A DNA stretch of 64,000 nt from Sphingobacteriales bacterium 44-61 (lineage in GTDB: Bacteria; Bacteroidota; Bacteroidia; Chitinophagales; Chitinophagaceae), in assembly GCA_001898405.1 (NCBI GenBank), contig MKTW01000016.1, forward strand, positions 62,001-126,000, written 5' to 3'. The notes beneath the pieces were generated by a model. It had not been told where the DNA came from. It saw only the letters and a program-made list of their open reading frames with translations, and searched no databases. Made by a program: the position numbers and the translations under genes. Below, piece after piece: positions 51,248 to 61,454 of this stretch; positions within the stretch are counted from its first letter, which is position 1, and the number at the start of each line of letters is the position of its first letter.

Positions 51248-52603
51248 ATGGGAAGAAAACTTTTATTGGAAAAAGCACACGTAGAGAACATCAGGCATTT
51301 TGATGTTTACCGTCGTGAAGGAGGCTACCGCAGCGTGGAGAAAGCGTTGAAGACAATGAATCCTGATGCGGTAACAGAAGAGGTGAAGAAAAGTGGATTG
51401 CGCGGCCGCGGTGGTGCAGGCTTTCCTGCAGGTATGAAATGGAGCTTCCTTGCAAAACCTGAAGGAGTGCCCCGCTACCTGGTAGTGAATGCAGATGAAT
51501 CAGAGCCCGGTACATTCAAAGACCGTTACCTGATGGAGTTCCTTCCGCATATTCTGATCGAAGGAATGATCGTGGCATCCTATGCTTTGGGAAGTAACCG
51601 TTCTTATATCTATATCCGTGGTGAATACTGGTGGATCGTAGACATCCTGGAACAGGCGATCGAAGAAGCCAGGAACAATGGCTTCCTCGGCAAGAATATT
51701 CTTGGATCAGGATTTGACTGCGACATTTTTGTACATCGCGGAGCAGGCGCTTATATCTGTGGTGAAGAAACGGCGCTGATCGAATCGCTGGAAGGAAAAA
51801 GAGGGAATCCCCGGATCAAACCTCCATTCCCTGCGATCAAAGGTGTATGGGATTGCCCTACCGTGGTAAACAATGTGGAAACGATCTCTGCCGTTGTGCC
51901 TATTATCAATGAAGGTGGTGAGGAATATGCTAAAATAGGTGTGGGCAAATCAACCGGCACCAAACTCATATCTGCTTGCGGCAATATCAACAAGCCCGGC
52001 GTATATGAGATAGATATGACCATCAGCGTGGAAGAGTTTATCTACAGTGATGAATACTGCGGTGGTGTTGCGAATGGAAAGAGATTGAAAGCCTGTATCC
52101 CCGGCGGTTCATCCGTTCCCATCCTTCCTGCAAATCTTTTACTGAAAACAGCAAAGGGTGAAACCCGCATGATGAACTATGAAAGCCTTAGCGATGGAGG
52201 TTTTGCAACCGGCACAATGATGGGCTCCGGTGGTTTCATTGTACTGGATGAAGACCAGTGCGTGGTAAAACATACTTATACACTCGCCCGTTTCTACCGT
52301 CATGAAAGCTGCGGACAATGCTCCCCCTGCCGTGAAGGAACAGGCTGGATGGAAAAACTGTTGCTGCGTTTAGACAGGGGACAGGGCAAGATGAGTGATA
52401 TAGACCTGTTGTGGGATATACAGCGTAAAATAGAAGGCAATACAATTTGCCCATTGGGTGATGCGGCTGCATGGCCTGTAGCTGCAGCGATCAGGCATTT
52501 CAGGGATGAGTTTGAATGGCATGTGCTGAACCCGGAAGAATGCACCCGCAGGAATTACGGTCTTGCACATTATGCAGACCCATTGGAAGTAACTGTTGCT
52601 TAG
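51248..52603 (+). CDS. nuoF: NADH:quinone oxidoreductase subunit F
   Basis: NADH- and FMN-binding subunit, 451 aa. GLRGRGGAGFPAGMKW, NADESEPGTFKDR and CGEETALIESLEGKRGNPR form the nucleotide sites; SCGQCSPCREGTGW with NTICPLGDAA carries the N3 [4Fe-4S] cluster. Confidence 0.97.
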   Translation: MGRKLLLEKAHVENIRHFDVYRREGGYRSVEKALKTMNPDAVTEEVKKSGLRGRGGAGFPAGMKWSFLAKPEGVPRYLVVNADESEPGTFKDRYLMEFLPHILIEGMIVASYALGSNRSYIYIRGEYWWIVDILEQAIEEARNNGFLGKNILGSGFDCDIFVHRGAGAYICGEETALIESLEGKRGNPRIKPPFPAIKGVWDCPTVVNNVETISAVVPIINEGGEEYAKIGVGKSTGTKLISACGNINKPGVYEIDMTISVEEFIYSDEYCGGVANGKRLKACIPGGSSVPILPANLLLKTAKGETRMMNYESLSDGGFATGTMMGSGGFIVLDEDQCVVKHTYTLARFYRHESCGQCSPCREGTGWMEKLLLRLDRGQGKMSDIDLLWDIQRKIEGNTICPLGDAAAWPVAAAIRHFRDEFEWHVLNPEECTRRNYGLAHYADPLEVTVA

Positions 52604-52650
52604 ATGAGTTCGAAACAAATGATTTTAATGTTGACTTTTGAATTATAACA

Positions 52651-53763
52651 ATGGCTGACGAAAAACAATTATTCAAAGTAACCATAGACAACATCACTGT
52701 TGAAGTGGAGCCGGGAACAACCATTCTCATGGCTGCCCGCCAGATCGGTGGTGATGTTACGCCTCCGGCAATGTGCTTCTACAGCAAATTGCAGGGCAGT
52801 GGCGGTAAATGCCGCACCTGCCTCGTGGAAGTAAGCAAAGGCTCAGAAAAAGATCCCCGCCCGATGCCAAAGCTGGTGGCAAGCTGCCGCACTACTGTGA
52901 TGGATGGAATGGAAGTGAAGAATATCACCAGCGATAAAGTGATGGATGCAAGAGCCGGGGTGGTTGAATTCCTTTTGCTGAATCATCCGCTCGATTGCCC
53001 TATCTGCGACCAGGCCGGTGAATGTCATTTGCAGGACCTGAGCTATGAGCATGGCAAGGAAGGAACACGCTATGAATTCTCCCGCCGCACATTTGAAAAA
53101 GAAGATTTCGGTCCTTATATACAGTTGCACATGACAAGGTGCATTCTTTGCTACCGCTGCACCTATGTGGCAGCACAACTGACCGATAGCCGTGTGCATG
53201 GCGTGCTTGACCGCGGCGATCATGCAGAGATCTCAACTTATATCTCCAAAGCGATCACCAACGATTTCAGTGGCAATATGATCGATGTTTGCCCTGTTGG
53301 AGCATTGACCGATAAAACATTCCGGTTCAAGAACAGGGTATGGTTTACCAAACCTGTGCAGGCACACCGCGATTGCGATAAATGCTGCGGAAAAGTAACG
53401 CTCTGGAACCGTGGTGATGAAGTGCTGCGTGTAACTGCAAGAAAGGATGAATGGGGTGAAGTGGAAAGCTATGATGGCAAACCCGGCTGGATCTGCAACA
53501 CCTGCCGTTTCGATAAAAAGAAACTGAGCGATTGGGTGATTGAAGGACCTACAAACGTGAACCGTCACTCTGTGATCTCTACCAATCATTATGTGAATGG
53601 AAAGGTGCCGCAGGAAACTATTGCTGAAGTAATGGGAGGCCGTCAGCCCAAACTGCTGATGGATATCCATGATGTGAGTGATGTGAATGATCCTTCGGTT
53701 GACCTGAGCGTGATACCAGGGCCGGCAACGGGTGCAACTTTTAATAACAAAAAGCAACAATAG
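52651..53763 (+). CDS. nuoG: NADH:quinone oxidoreductase subunit G, short form
   Basis: 370 aa with the N-terminal Fe-S part only: [2Fe-2S] cysteines in GKCRTCLVEV, His/Cys cluster in HPLDCPICDQAGECHLQDLS, and [4Fe-4S] cysteines in RCILCYRCTYVA and IDVCPVGAL. More cysteines follow (CDKCCGKV, WICNTCRF). The large molybdopterin-oxidoreductase-like C-terminal domain of E. coli NuoG (about 900 aa) is absent; the following gene starts directly, so this is not a break. Confidence 0.94.
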   Translation: MADEKQLFKVTIDNITVEVEPGTTILMAARQIGGDVTPPAMCFYSKLQGSGGKCRTCLVEVSKGSEKDPRPMPKLVASCRTTVMDGMEVKNITSDKVMDARAGVVEFLLLNHPLDCPICDQAGECHLQDLSYEHGKEGTRYEFSRRTFEKEDFGPYIQLHMTRCILCYRCTYVAAQLTDSRVHGVLDRGDHAEISTYISKAITNDFSGNMIDVCPVGALTDKTFRFKNRVWFTKPVQAHRDCDKCCGKVTLWNRGDEVLRVTARKDEWGEVESYDGKPGWICNTCRFDKKKLSDWVIEGPTNVNRHSVISTNHYVNGKVPQETIAEVMGGRQPKLLMDIHDVSDVNDPSVDLSVIPGPATGATFNNKKQQ

Positions 53764-53768
53764 CGGAC

Positions 53769-54818
53769 ATGTATTTACTGGCAATTGACTGGTTTTTTAT
53801 ACTGGAAAAATTTTTACTGATCGGCCTGATCGTGACCCTGTCGATGGTAGTGGCGATGTATGCTACTTATGGGGAAAGGAAAGTGGCTGCATGGTTGCAG
53901 GACCGTATCGGCCCTAACCGCGCAGGTCCTTTTGGTATTCTTCAGCCGCTGGCCGATGGTGGTAAATTGTTTTTTAAAGAAGAGATCATTCCATTGATCT
54001 CCTCCAAGTTCCTGTTCATACTTGGTCCCTGCCTGGCAATGATCACTGCTTTGCTCACCAGTGCAGTAATTCCCTGGAGCACTCCCCTTCATTTGTTTGA
54101 TAAGGATATTCCGCTGCAGGTGGCAGATATCAATATCGGGATCCTTTACATTTTCGGTGTGGTGAGCCTGGGTGTGTATGGCATTATGATCGGTGGCTGG
54201 GCTTCGAATAATAAATTCTCCCTGCTGGCTGCGGTCCGTGGTGCTTCCCAGATGGTGTCTTACGAGTTGCCGATGGGCCTTGCCCTGATCGCTGTATTGA
54301 TGCTTGCAGGAGATCTGCGGATGAGCGTGATCGTGAATAACCAGATAGAGCATTACTGGCATATCGTTTATCAGCCAATAGGTTTCATCATCTTTTTTGT
54401 ATGCGCACTGGCAGAATGTAACCGTACACCGTTTGACCTTCCTGAGGCAGAGAACGAATTGAACTTTGGTTACCACCAGGAATATTCGTCCATGAAACTG
54501 GGCTTTTATCTTTTTGCTGAATACATTAACATGTTTATCAGCGGTGTGGTAATGTCGACATTGTATTTCGGTGGATATGATATACCGTTTGTGAACGAAG
54601 CAAACTGGGACATCAACCAGAACCTGCTGGCGATTATCGGCTTTGCGGTGTTGCTGGCAAAAGCATTCTTCTTCGTATTCGTGTTTATGTGGATACGCTG
54701 GACGATCCCGAGATTCCGTTATGACCAGCTGATGAAGCTGGGCTGGAGAACGCTGATACCGCTGGCATTGCTGAACATGGTGTTGACAGCAGCTATTGTA
54801 TTGTGGTTTAAAAAGTGA
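53769..54818 (+). CDS. nuoH: NADH:quinone oxidoreductase subunit H
   Basis: Membrane subunit at the quinone-chamber junction; 349 aa, about eight TM helices. ERKVAAWLQDRIGPNRAGP and LAECNRTPFDLPEAENEL are diagnostic. It starts 5 nt after nuoG. Confidence 0.97.
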   Translation: MYLLAIDWFFILEKFLLIGLIVTLSMVVAMYATYGERKVAAWLQDRIGPNRAGPFGILQPLADGGKLFFKEEIIPLISSKFLFILGPCLAMITALLTSAVIPWSTPLHLFDKDIPLQVADINIGILYIFGVVSLGVYGIMIGGWASNNKFSLLAAVRGASQMVSYELPMGLALIAVLMLAGDLRMSVIVNNQIEHYWHIVYQPIGFIIFFVCALAECNRTPFDLPEAENELNFGYHQEYSSMKLGFYLFAEYINMFISGVVMSTLYFGGYDIPFVNEANWDINQNLLAIIGFAVLLAKAFFFVFVFMWIRWTIPRFRYDQLMKLGWRTLIPLALLNMVLTAAIVLWFKK

Positions 54819-54904
54819 TAAAGAGTAAGCGCAACAGAATTCGTGTTGCTAAGAACATAAATATATATTTGCGAAAATTTAAAATCTCCTTTGGGAGGTA
54901 GATT

Positions 54905-55447
54905 ATGCAGTTAACACAAAGAGCAAAACAGGTAGAACGTAAGCCGATGACGCTGTTGGAGAAGATATACCTGTGGAATATTGCAAAAGGTATGCTGATC
55001 ACCATCCGCCACCTGTTCAAGCGCAAGGCTACGATCAAATATCCCGAAGAGACAAGATCTTTTTCTAAAGTATTTCGTGGAGTGCAGATCCTGAACAGGG
55101 ATGAAGAGGGCCGTGAAAGATGTACAGCCTGCGGCTTATGTGCCGTGGCCTGTCCTGCTGAAGCGATTACGATGGAAGCCGCCGAGCGTCAGCCTGGTGA
55201 AGAGCATCTGTACAGGGAAGAAAAATATGCAGCAAAATATGAGATCAATATGCTGCGTTGCATTTTCTGCGGTTATTGCGAAGAGGCCTGCCCGAAAGAT
55301 GCTATTTACCTGACGCAAACTTTTGCGCCGGCCAACTATGGCCGCCAGGGGTTTATTTATAAAAAAGAAGACTTACTGATCCCTGATCCGAAAGAAGATC
55401 CGGAAGGATATCAGAAAGCATTGGGAGAGAAAAGCAGTAAAGCATAA
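54905..55447 (+). CDS. nuoI: NADH:quinone oxidoreductase subunit I
   Basis: 180-aa ferredoxin-like subunit with two [4Fe-4S] sites: CTACGLCAVACPAEAI and CIFCGYCEEACPKDAI. Links the NuoE/F/G module to NuoB. The N-terminal amphipathic part (about 1-40) contacts the membrane. A purine-rich GGGAGG occurs 9 nt upstream of the ATG, one of few SD-like sequences here. Confidence 0.97.
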   Translation: MQLTQRAKQVERKPMTLLEKIYLWNIAKGMLITIRHLFKRKATIKYPEETRSFSKVFRGVQILNRDEEGRERCTACGLCAVACPAEAITMEAAERQPGEEHLYREEKYAAKYEINMLRCIFCGYCEEACPKDAIYLTQTFAPANYGRQGFIYKKEDLLIPDPKEDPEGYQKALGEKSSKA

Positions 55448-55515
55448 GCGCGGATAGTTAAATGGTTTAAAAACGAAAAGGCTTAAGCGATAGCTCAGCC
55501 AACAGCTTAGAGAAG

Positions 55516-56016
55516 ATGATTATACAAGTACTTTTTTGGTTCCTTTCCGTAATGGCATTGTTCGGGGCTATGATGGTGATCACCAGCAAGAATCCCGTGT
55601 ACAGCGTATTGTGGCTGATCCTTACGTTTTTTGCTATCTCCGGACATTATATATTATTGAACGCACAATTCCTGGCAGTGGTGAACATCATCGTTTATGC
55701 AGGAGCGATCATGGTATTATTCCTTTTTGTGATAATGCTGATGAACCTGAATCAAACGATAGAGCCGAAGAAGAACCGCTGGCTGAAATTTGCCGGTGCC
55801 ATATCAGGTGGCTGTCTCTTGCTGGTGCTCGTTGCAGCGCTCCGCAATACAGAGATCAAGAGCCAGACCGCTATGGTGAATACAGGAGATATCGGACTCA
55901 TCAAAAATTTAGGAAAAGAATTATTCAGCACTTATGTAGTGCCGTTTGAGATAAGCAGTATTTTATTCCTGAGCGCTATGGTAGGAGCTGTAGTGATCGG
56001 AAAAAAAGATTCATAA
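55516..56016 (+). CDS. nuoJ: NADH:quinone oxidoreductase subunit J
   Basis: 166-aa membrane subunit with five TM helices; [20 protein letters not shown] and [19 protein letters not shown] are characteristic. 5 nt from nuoK. Confidence 0.95.
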   Translation: MIIQVLFWFLSVMALFGAMMVITSKNPVYSVLWLILTFFAISGHYILLNAQFLAVVNIIVYAGAIMVLFLFVIMLMNLNQTIEPKKNRWLKFAGAISGGCLLLVLVAALRNTEIKSQTAMVNTGDIGLIKNLGKELFSTYVVPFEISSILFLSAMVGAVVIGKKDS

Positions 56017-56020
56017 GACC

Positions 56021-56347
56021 ATGCCAATTAATTATTACATATTCCTGGCCATTGCCCTGTTTTGTATCGGGGTTGTTGGTGTACTGACACGCCGTAATGC
56101 GATCATCATTTTTATGTGTGTAGAATTAATGTTGAACGCAGTGAATTTATTACTGGTCGCATTTTCAAAAATGCACCATGCTGTGCCAGGGGCTGCAGCC
56201 AATGCGGGCACTGATGGCCAGCTATTCGTATTCTTTATTATGGTGGTAGCTGCTGCCGAAGTGAGCGTAGGGTTGGCTATCATCGTGATGATGTACAGGA
56301 ATATCCACTCAGTGGATGTGAACTTCCTGAACAGGTTGAAACACTGA
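56021..56347 (+). CDS. nuoK: NADH:quinone oxidoreductase subunit K
   Basis: 108-aa three-TM MrpC-like subunit; [20 protein letters not shown] with the conserved Glu, and [19 protein letters not shown] with the second Glu, belong to the proton channel. Confidence 0.96.
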   Translation: MPINYYIFLAIALFCIGVVGVLTRRNAIIIFMCVELMLNAVNLLLVAFSKMHHAVPGAAANAGTDGQLFVFFIMVVAAAEVSVGLAIIVMMYRNIHSVDVNFLNRLKH

Positions 56348-56450
56348 TCTGCTTGATGATCAAATAAATTAAGCAGTGCTGTATATAAATATTTACCAAT
56401 AAACAGAAACTTCAAAACTCCGCCATGGCGGGTGCTGGAGGGGCTTCTTT

Positions 56451-58352
56451 ATGAACAACGTTTTACATTTGGCTTATTTAGTTCCGCTTTTCCCCTTGCT
56501 GGGATTCCTGATCAACGGACTGGGAAGAAAATCCCTGCCCAAATCCCTGATCGGTATCATCGGCAGCGGAACTGTGCTGGCTTCTTTTGTGGTGAGTGTA
56601 TGGATCTTCTTCCAGGTGAAAGGTGGTAATACCTATGTGGCCAACTATTTCGATTTTATTTCTGCCGGCAAGCTTAGCATACCTTTTGCTTTCCAGATCG
56701 ACCAGCTTTCTTCCTTATTCCTGCTGATCATTACCGGCGTTGGTTTCCTGATACATGTTTATTCCACTTCTTACATGCACGAAGAGAAACCGGAACACTA
56801 CGGAAGATACTTTGCCTATCTCAACCTGTTCGTTTTCTCCATGCTTTTGCTGGTAATGGGCGCTAACTATGTGGTGATGTTTATCGGATGGGAAGGTGTT
56901 GGTTTGTGTTCCTACCTGCTTATCGGCTTCTGGTTTAAGAAAACTGAATACAACAAGGCAGCCAATAAGGCTTTTATCATGAACCGTATTGGAGACCTTG
57001 CTTTCCTGATCGCGATCTTCTGGCTGGTATGGAGGCTCGACTCTGTTTCCTACGGCGATGTATTTGCCAATGTTTCCAAACTGAGCAATACAGATATCAT
57101 TGCCATTACGCTGCTGCTTTTTGTAGGCGCCACTGGTAAGAGTGCGCAGATCCCTTTATATACCTGGTTGCCCGATGCGATGGCAGGCCCTACGCCTGTT
57201 TCAGCATTGATCCACGCCGCAACGATGGTAACAGCCGGCATCTACATGATCGCCCGCAGCAATATCTTATATTCTTTAGCCCCTCTTACGCTGAATGTGA
57301 TCGCTATTATCGGTATTGCCACAGCTTTGCTGGCAGCCAGCATTGCATTGAAGCAAAATGATATCAAGAAAGTGCTGGCTTATTCAACCGTGAGCCAGTT
57401 GGGATATATGTTCCTTGCATTAGGAACCGGTTCTTATGTAGCCGCTGTTTTCCACGTAATGACACACGCTTTCTTCAAAGCCCTCTTGTTCCTTGGCAGC
57501 GGCAGCGTGATCCATGCAATGGGCGGTGAGCAGGATATCCGTAAAATGGGTGGCCTGTCGAAATACATGAAGATCACCAATATCACTTTCCTGATAGGAT
57601 GTTTGGCCATTGCTGGTATTCCCGGCTTATCCGGTTTCTTCTCCAAAGATGAAATACTGGCTGGTGCATTTGGTAAATCGCCTGTGCTGTATGCAGTGGG
57701 ATTGTTTACTGCATTGCTCACAGCTTTTTATATGTTCCGCCTCTACGCTACTACTTTCCGCGGAAGCTTCAGGGGAACGCATGAGCAGGAGCATCACCTG
57801 CACGAAAGCCCGGCAGCGATCACTATTCCGCTGATCATCCTGGCTATTCTTTCCGTGATCGGTGGTTATGTAGGCGTTCCTGAATTCCTTGCGCATGGTG
57901 CACATTCACTCAATACATTCTTACAACCCATATTTGCGGCATCGCAACCACACCTGCCTGTGCATGAAGTATCTCATTCAACCGAATGGGTGCTGACCGG
58001 TGTTTCAACAGCGCTGATCCTGATCGTGGTAATATTTGCCTGGACCAGGTTCAGCAAAAAGCCGGATACGGAAGAAGCAACAGGTTTTGGAAAAGTGCTG
58101 GCCAACAAATGGTATGTGGATGAACTGTATGATGCAGCCGTGGTGAGGCCATTGCATAAGCTGGGAGGTTTCCTCGATAATATGCTGGAGAAGCCTGTGA
58201 TCGATGGAGTAGTGAATGGTGTAGGCAAACTGGTGAACTATGGAAGCCGCCAATTGCGCTTATTGCAAAGCGGGCAGGTAGGAAGCTATGTGCTGCTGAT
58301 GGTATTGGGTATGTTAGTGATTTTTGTGGTGCAGTTTTTCCTTCGGAAATAA
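56451..58352 (+). CDS. nuoL: NADH:quinone oxidoreductase subunit L
   Basis: 633-aa antiporter-like proton-pumping subunit with about 14-16 TM helices and a long C-terminal lateral helix region. MFIGWEGVGLCSYLLIGFW, LPDAMAGPTPVSALIHAATM and STVSQLGYMFLALG hold the key Glu, Lys and His residues. Confidence 0.97.
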   Translation: MNNVLHLAYLVPLFPLLGFLINGLGRKSLPKSLIGIIGSGTVLASFVVSVWIFFQVKGGNTYVANYFDFISAGKLSIPFAFQIDQLSSLFLLIITGVGFLIHVYSTSYMHEEKPEHYGRYFAYLNLFVFSMLLLVMGANYVVMFIGWEGVGLCSYLLIGFWFKKTEYNKAANKAFIMNRIGDLAFLIAIFWLVWRLDSVSYGDVFANVSKLSNTDIIAITLLLFVGATGKSAQIPLYTWLPDAMAGPTPVSALIHAATMVTAGIYMIARSNILYSLAPLTLNVIAIIGIATALLAASIALKQNDIKKVLAYSTVSQLGYMFLALGTGSYVAAVFHVMTHAFFKALLFLGSGSVIHAMGGEQDIRKMGGLSKYMKITNITFLIGCLAIAGIPGLSGFFSKDEILAGAFGKSPVLYAVGLFTALLTAFYMFRLYATTFRGSFRGTHEQEHHLHESPAAITIPLIILAILSVIGGYVGVPEFLAHGAHSLNTFLQPIFAASQPHLPVHEVSHSTEWVLTGVSTALILIVVIFAWTRFSKKPDTEEATGFGKVLANKWYVDELYDAAVVRPLHKLGGFLDNMLEKPVIDGVVNGVGKLVNYGSRQLRLLQSGQVGSYVLLMVLGMLVIFVVQFFLRK

Positions 58353-58367
58353 TAATGCAGGAAAGGG

Positions 58368-58430
58368 TCCCGGCTCAAAGGCCGGGATGACAAATAAATA
58401 ATTATTAAACAGAAACCCTGCAAAGCAGGG
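58368..58430. repeat. Two hairpins in the nuoL-nuoM spacer
   Basis: TCCCGGC - 6 nt - GCCGGGA (58368-58387) and CCCTGC-AAA-GCAGGG (58416-58430). The second ends 10 nt before the nuoM ATG and could limit ribosome access. No T-run follows either stem. Confidence 0.6.
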
Positions 58431-58440
58431 GACAGGAATT

Positions 58441-59916
58441 ATGATTGCAGTTTTATTGATATTGATTCCGCTGTTGACTGGGTTAGCGGCTTTCTTTTTC
58501 AGGAATGAAAAAGCAGTGCGTTCATGGGCCCTTTTTTCATCTGTAGCAACACTGGCGGTTTCTTTACTGGGATTGACCGTGTTCAAGGACGCAAAATATC
58601 TTTTCCATGAATGTGAATGGATGCAGGGATTGGGCAGCAGCTTTGCGGTAGGTCTTGATGGAATGGGCCAGGTGCTTTGTCTTTTAACAGCAGTAGCTTA
58701 CCCTATCATCTTCCTGTCTACCTGGAACTCTTCTTATAAGAGAGCGCATAATTTCTTTGCACTAATGTTGCTGGCGCAGGCAGGATTGATGGGTGTGTTC
58801 CTGGCCATGGACGCCCTGCTGTTTTATTTCTTCTGGGAACTGGCGTTGATCCCTGTTTACTTCCTTTGTTCTCAATGGGGTGGGGAAAGAAGGATCCAGG
58901 TCACCTTCAAATTCTTTGTTTACACATTTCTGGGTTCTGTGCTGATGCTGATCGGCATCCTGTATGTGTATTCACATACTGCCGACCAGTCATTTGCCAT
59001 CAGCTCTTTTTATAAAGCAGACCTGCCTTACAATTCGCAGAGCTGGTTGTTCTGGTTATTCTTTATCGCTTTTGCGATCAAGATGCCGATCTTTCCTTTC
59101 CATACCTGGCAGCCTGATACATATGAGCAATCGCCTACCGCCACTACAATGGTGCTGAGCGGTATCATGGTGAAAATGGGTGTGCTGGGATTGCTTCGCT
59201 GGTTGCTGCCGGTATTGCCGATCGCTTCTTATTCTTATGGCGACACAGTTTCCAGGTTGGCTATCATCGGAATGATCTATGCCTCGCTGATCGCCATCCG
59301 CCAGGATGATATGAAGAGGCTGATCGCTTATTCATCTATTGCGCATATCGGTTTAATGTGCCTGACTATCTTTTCCGAAAATAAAATAGGTTTCCAGGGT
59401 GTGATGATCCAGATGTTCAACCACGGGGTGAACATTATCGGATTGTGGATCATGGTTGAGCTGATCGAGCGCCAGTTTGGTACCCGCAAATTGTCTGAGT
59501 TGGGTGGACTGGCGCAGAAAGCGCCAACGATGGCCATTTTCTTCGTGATCATTGCACTGGCTAATATTGCATTGCCGCTTACCAATGCTTTTGTTGGGGA
59601 GTTCCTGATGTTTACCGGCGTGTTCACTTCTACCGTTACCAAATACAATATCCTGTTTACTGTACTTGCTGCTACCTGTATCATTTTTGCAGCAGTGTAT
59701 ACGCTGAACATGGTGCGCAAAATATTTTATGGCGAAGCGAATGCTTTAACGGCAAACGCAAAAGATATCAGCCTGAATGAAAAACTGGCGCTGGGTGTGA
59801 TAGTGATACTGATTTGCTGGATGGGTGTGTATCCCAAACCAATGCTTGATTTAACAAACGACATTAGCGATTCGATTTTAAAAATATCAGATGTGCATCA
59901 TCTGTTAAAGAAGTAA
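58441..59916 (+). CDS. nuoM: NADH:quinone oxidoreductase subunit M
   Basis: 491-aa antiporter-like proton-pumping subunit, about 14 TM helices. LLFYFFWELALIPVYFL with the key Glu, IKMPIFPFHTWQPD and LIAYSSIAHIGLMCL are diagnostic. Confidence 0.97.
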   Translation: MIAVLLILIPLLTGLAAFFFRNEKAVRSWALFSSVATLAVSLLGLTVFKDAKYLFHECEWMQGLGSSFAVGLDGMGQVLCLLTAVAYPIIFLSTWNSSYKRAHNFFALMLLAQAGLMGVFLAMDALLFYFFWELALIPVYFLCSQWGGERRIQVTFKFFVYTFLGSVLMLIGILYVYSHTADQSFAISSFYKADLPYNSQSWLFWLFFIAFAIKMPIFPFHTWQPDTYEQSPTATTMVLSGIMVKMGVLGLLRWLLPVLPIASYSYGDTVSRLAIIGMIYASLIAIRQDDMKRLIAYSSIAHIGLMCLTIFSENKIGFQGVMIQMFNHGVNIIGLWIMVELIERQFGTRKLSELGGLAQKAPTMAIFFVIIALANIALPLTNAFVGEFLMFTGVFTSTVTKYNILFTVLAATCIIFAAVYTLNMVRKIFYGEANALTANAKDISLNEKLALGVIVILICWMGVYPKPMLDLTNDISDSILKISDVHHLLKK

Positions 59917-59925
59917 GAGAAAGGT

Positions 59926-61296
59926 ATGAACGCATTAATATTATCGGCAGTTTTAGGAGTGGTCATGATGTTCAGCAGCGTTTTGCTAAAGCAAAAAAGC
60001 GCTGTGCGTGGCATAGCCATCACCGGCCTGGCCGTGTTGCTGCTTGTTAACATCCTTGAATCACGCGGCATTTCTTTTTTTAAAATCGATGTATCGGGCA
60101 TGATGCATTTCGATCGTTTTGCCCTGCTGTCGATATCTATTGCTTTGTTTGCTACCCTGGTCTTTTTTATCCTGTCGGCCAAAGACATGGAAAAAATAGG
60201 TGCTGACTATGGAGAATATTTCGCATTGATTTTTTTTATCACTTGCGGCATCATCCTCGTTGCTTCATTTAAATCATTGCTGATATTGTTCCTGGGTATT
60301 GAGATCATTTCCATTCCGCTATATATCCTTACAGGAGCTGATAAAAGAAACCTTAAAAGCAATGAAGCTTCGCTGAAATACTTCCTGATGGGTGCTTTCT
60401 CTACCGGCCTTATGCTGATGGGTATTGCATTGCTCTATGGGGCTTCCGGCACTTTTGACGTAGAGCGTATGAGAGAGATGATCGCTGCTCCGGGTGTGTT
60501 ATCAGTAGCAGGCATGTTGCTGTTGCTTTTCTCCATGTCGTTCAAAGTTTCTGCAGCGCCATTCCATTTCTGGACACCGGATGTGTATGACGGGGCTCCC
60601 ACTGCATTCACTTCTTTTATGGCTACTATTGTGAAAGCAGCAGTGTTCATTGGGTTCATCCGTTTGTTTGACGAAACCTTTGGGATATCACAGGAAAAAT
60701 GGCAGATCTGGTTTGCAGTTATTGCGGCCGCCACTTTATTTATTGGCAATATCACAGCGGTGTTCCAGCAGAGTGTGAAGAGGATGCTGGCCTATTCCAG
60801 TATTTCCCAGGCAGGTTTTATGCTGCTGAGCCTTTATGCAATGAACGTTTCTGCTAAAGAAGGTATTTTATTATATGCAGCAGCCTACAGCCTTGCTACG
60901 ATCGGCATATTTGCCGTATTGAATAAGCTTAATGATTATACGTTCGAGGGCTTTAATGGCCTCGCCAGGCAGCAACCGGTGATCGCTGCAGCAATGGTGA
61001 TCTTCCTTTTATCACTGGCAGGTATTCCGCTGACAGCAGGCTTTCTTGCAAAATTCTTTATGCTCAAAGCTGTGATCGCAACAGGCAGCGGCCTCTGGCT
61101 GGTGATCTTTGCAGTGGTGATGGCAGCTGTAAGCGTATATTACTATTTCCGGGTTATCCAGGCCATGTATTTCAAGGAAGGTAATGCTACGATCGCTGCT
61201 TCCGGCGGTTTTAAATGGTCGCTGGTAGGACTGGCAGCCTTGATCATTTTACTCGGAATTTTCCCTAACTTATTGATTTACTGGCTATATTTTTAG
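59926..61296 (+). CDS. nuoN: NADH:quinone oxidoreductase subunit N
   Basis: 456-aa antiporter-like subunit, last gene of the operon, 9 nt after nuoM. LGIEIISIPLYILTG, FHFWTPDVYDGAPTAFTSFM and MLAYSSISQAGFMLL are typical. Confidence 0.97.
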   Translation: MNALILSAVLGVVMMFSSVLLKQKSAVRGIAITGLAVLLLVNILESRGISFFKIDVSGMMHFDRFALLSISIALFATLVFFILSAKDMEKIGADYGEYFALIFFITCGIILVASFKSLLILFLGIEIISIPLYILTGADKRNLKSNEASLKYFLMGAFSTGLMLMGIALLYGASGTFDVERMREMIAAPGVLSVAGMLLLLFSMSFKVSAAPFHFWTPDVYDGAPTAFTSFMATIVKAAVFIGFIRLFDETFGISQEKWQIWFAVIAAATLFIGNITAVFQQSVKRMLAYSSISQAGFMLLSLYAMNVSAKEGILLYAAAYSLATIGIFAVLNKLNDYTFEGFNGLARQQPVIAAAMVIFLLSLAGIPLTAGFLAKFFMLKAVIATGSGLWLVIFAVVMAAVSVYYYFRVIQAMYFKEGNATIAASGGFKWSLVGLAALIILLGIFPNLLIYWLYF

Positions 61297-61299
61297 GTA

Positions 61300-61330
61300 T
61301 TGACCGTTGCTCGTTGACCGAATGACCGAT
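61300..61330. repeat. GTTGACCG-type repeat after nuoN
   Basis: TTGACCGTTGCTCGTTGACC and AATGACCGATAG, resembling the 44263 repeat, just past the nuoN stop; no T-run terminator seen in the 158-nt gap. Confidence 0.45.
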
Positions 61331-61454
61331 AGCTGTAAGACGTTAATACGCAAGTCGGAACCGGTAGCTCCTTCTCCATTGTCACCCCTCAGGCTCCCCC
61401 GAAATTGTTCACGCCTGATCGGTTTTCTTCATTAATTTCGGGCAAGCCCTTAAT

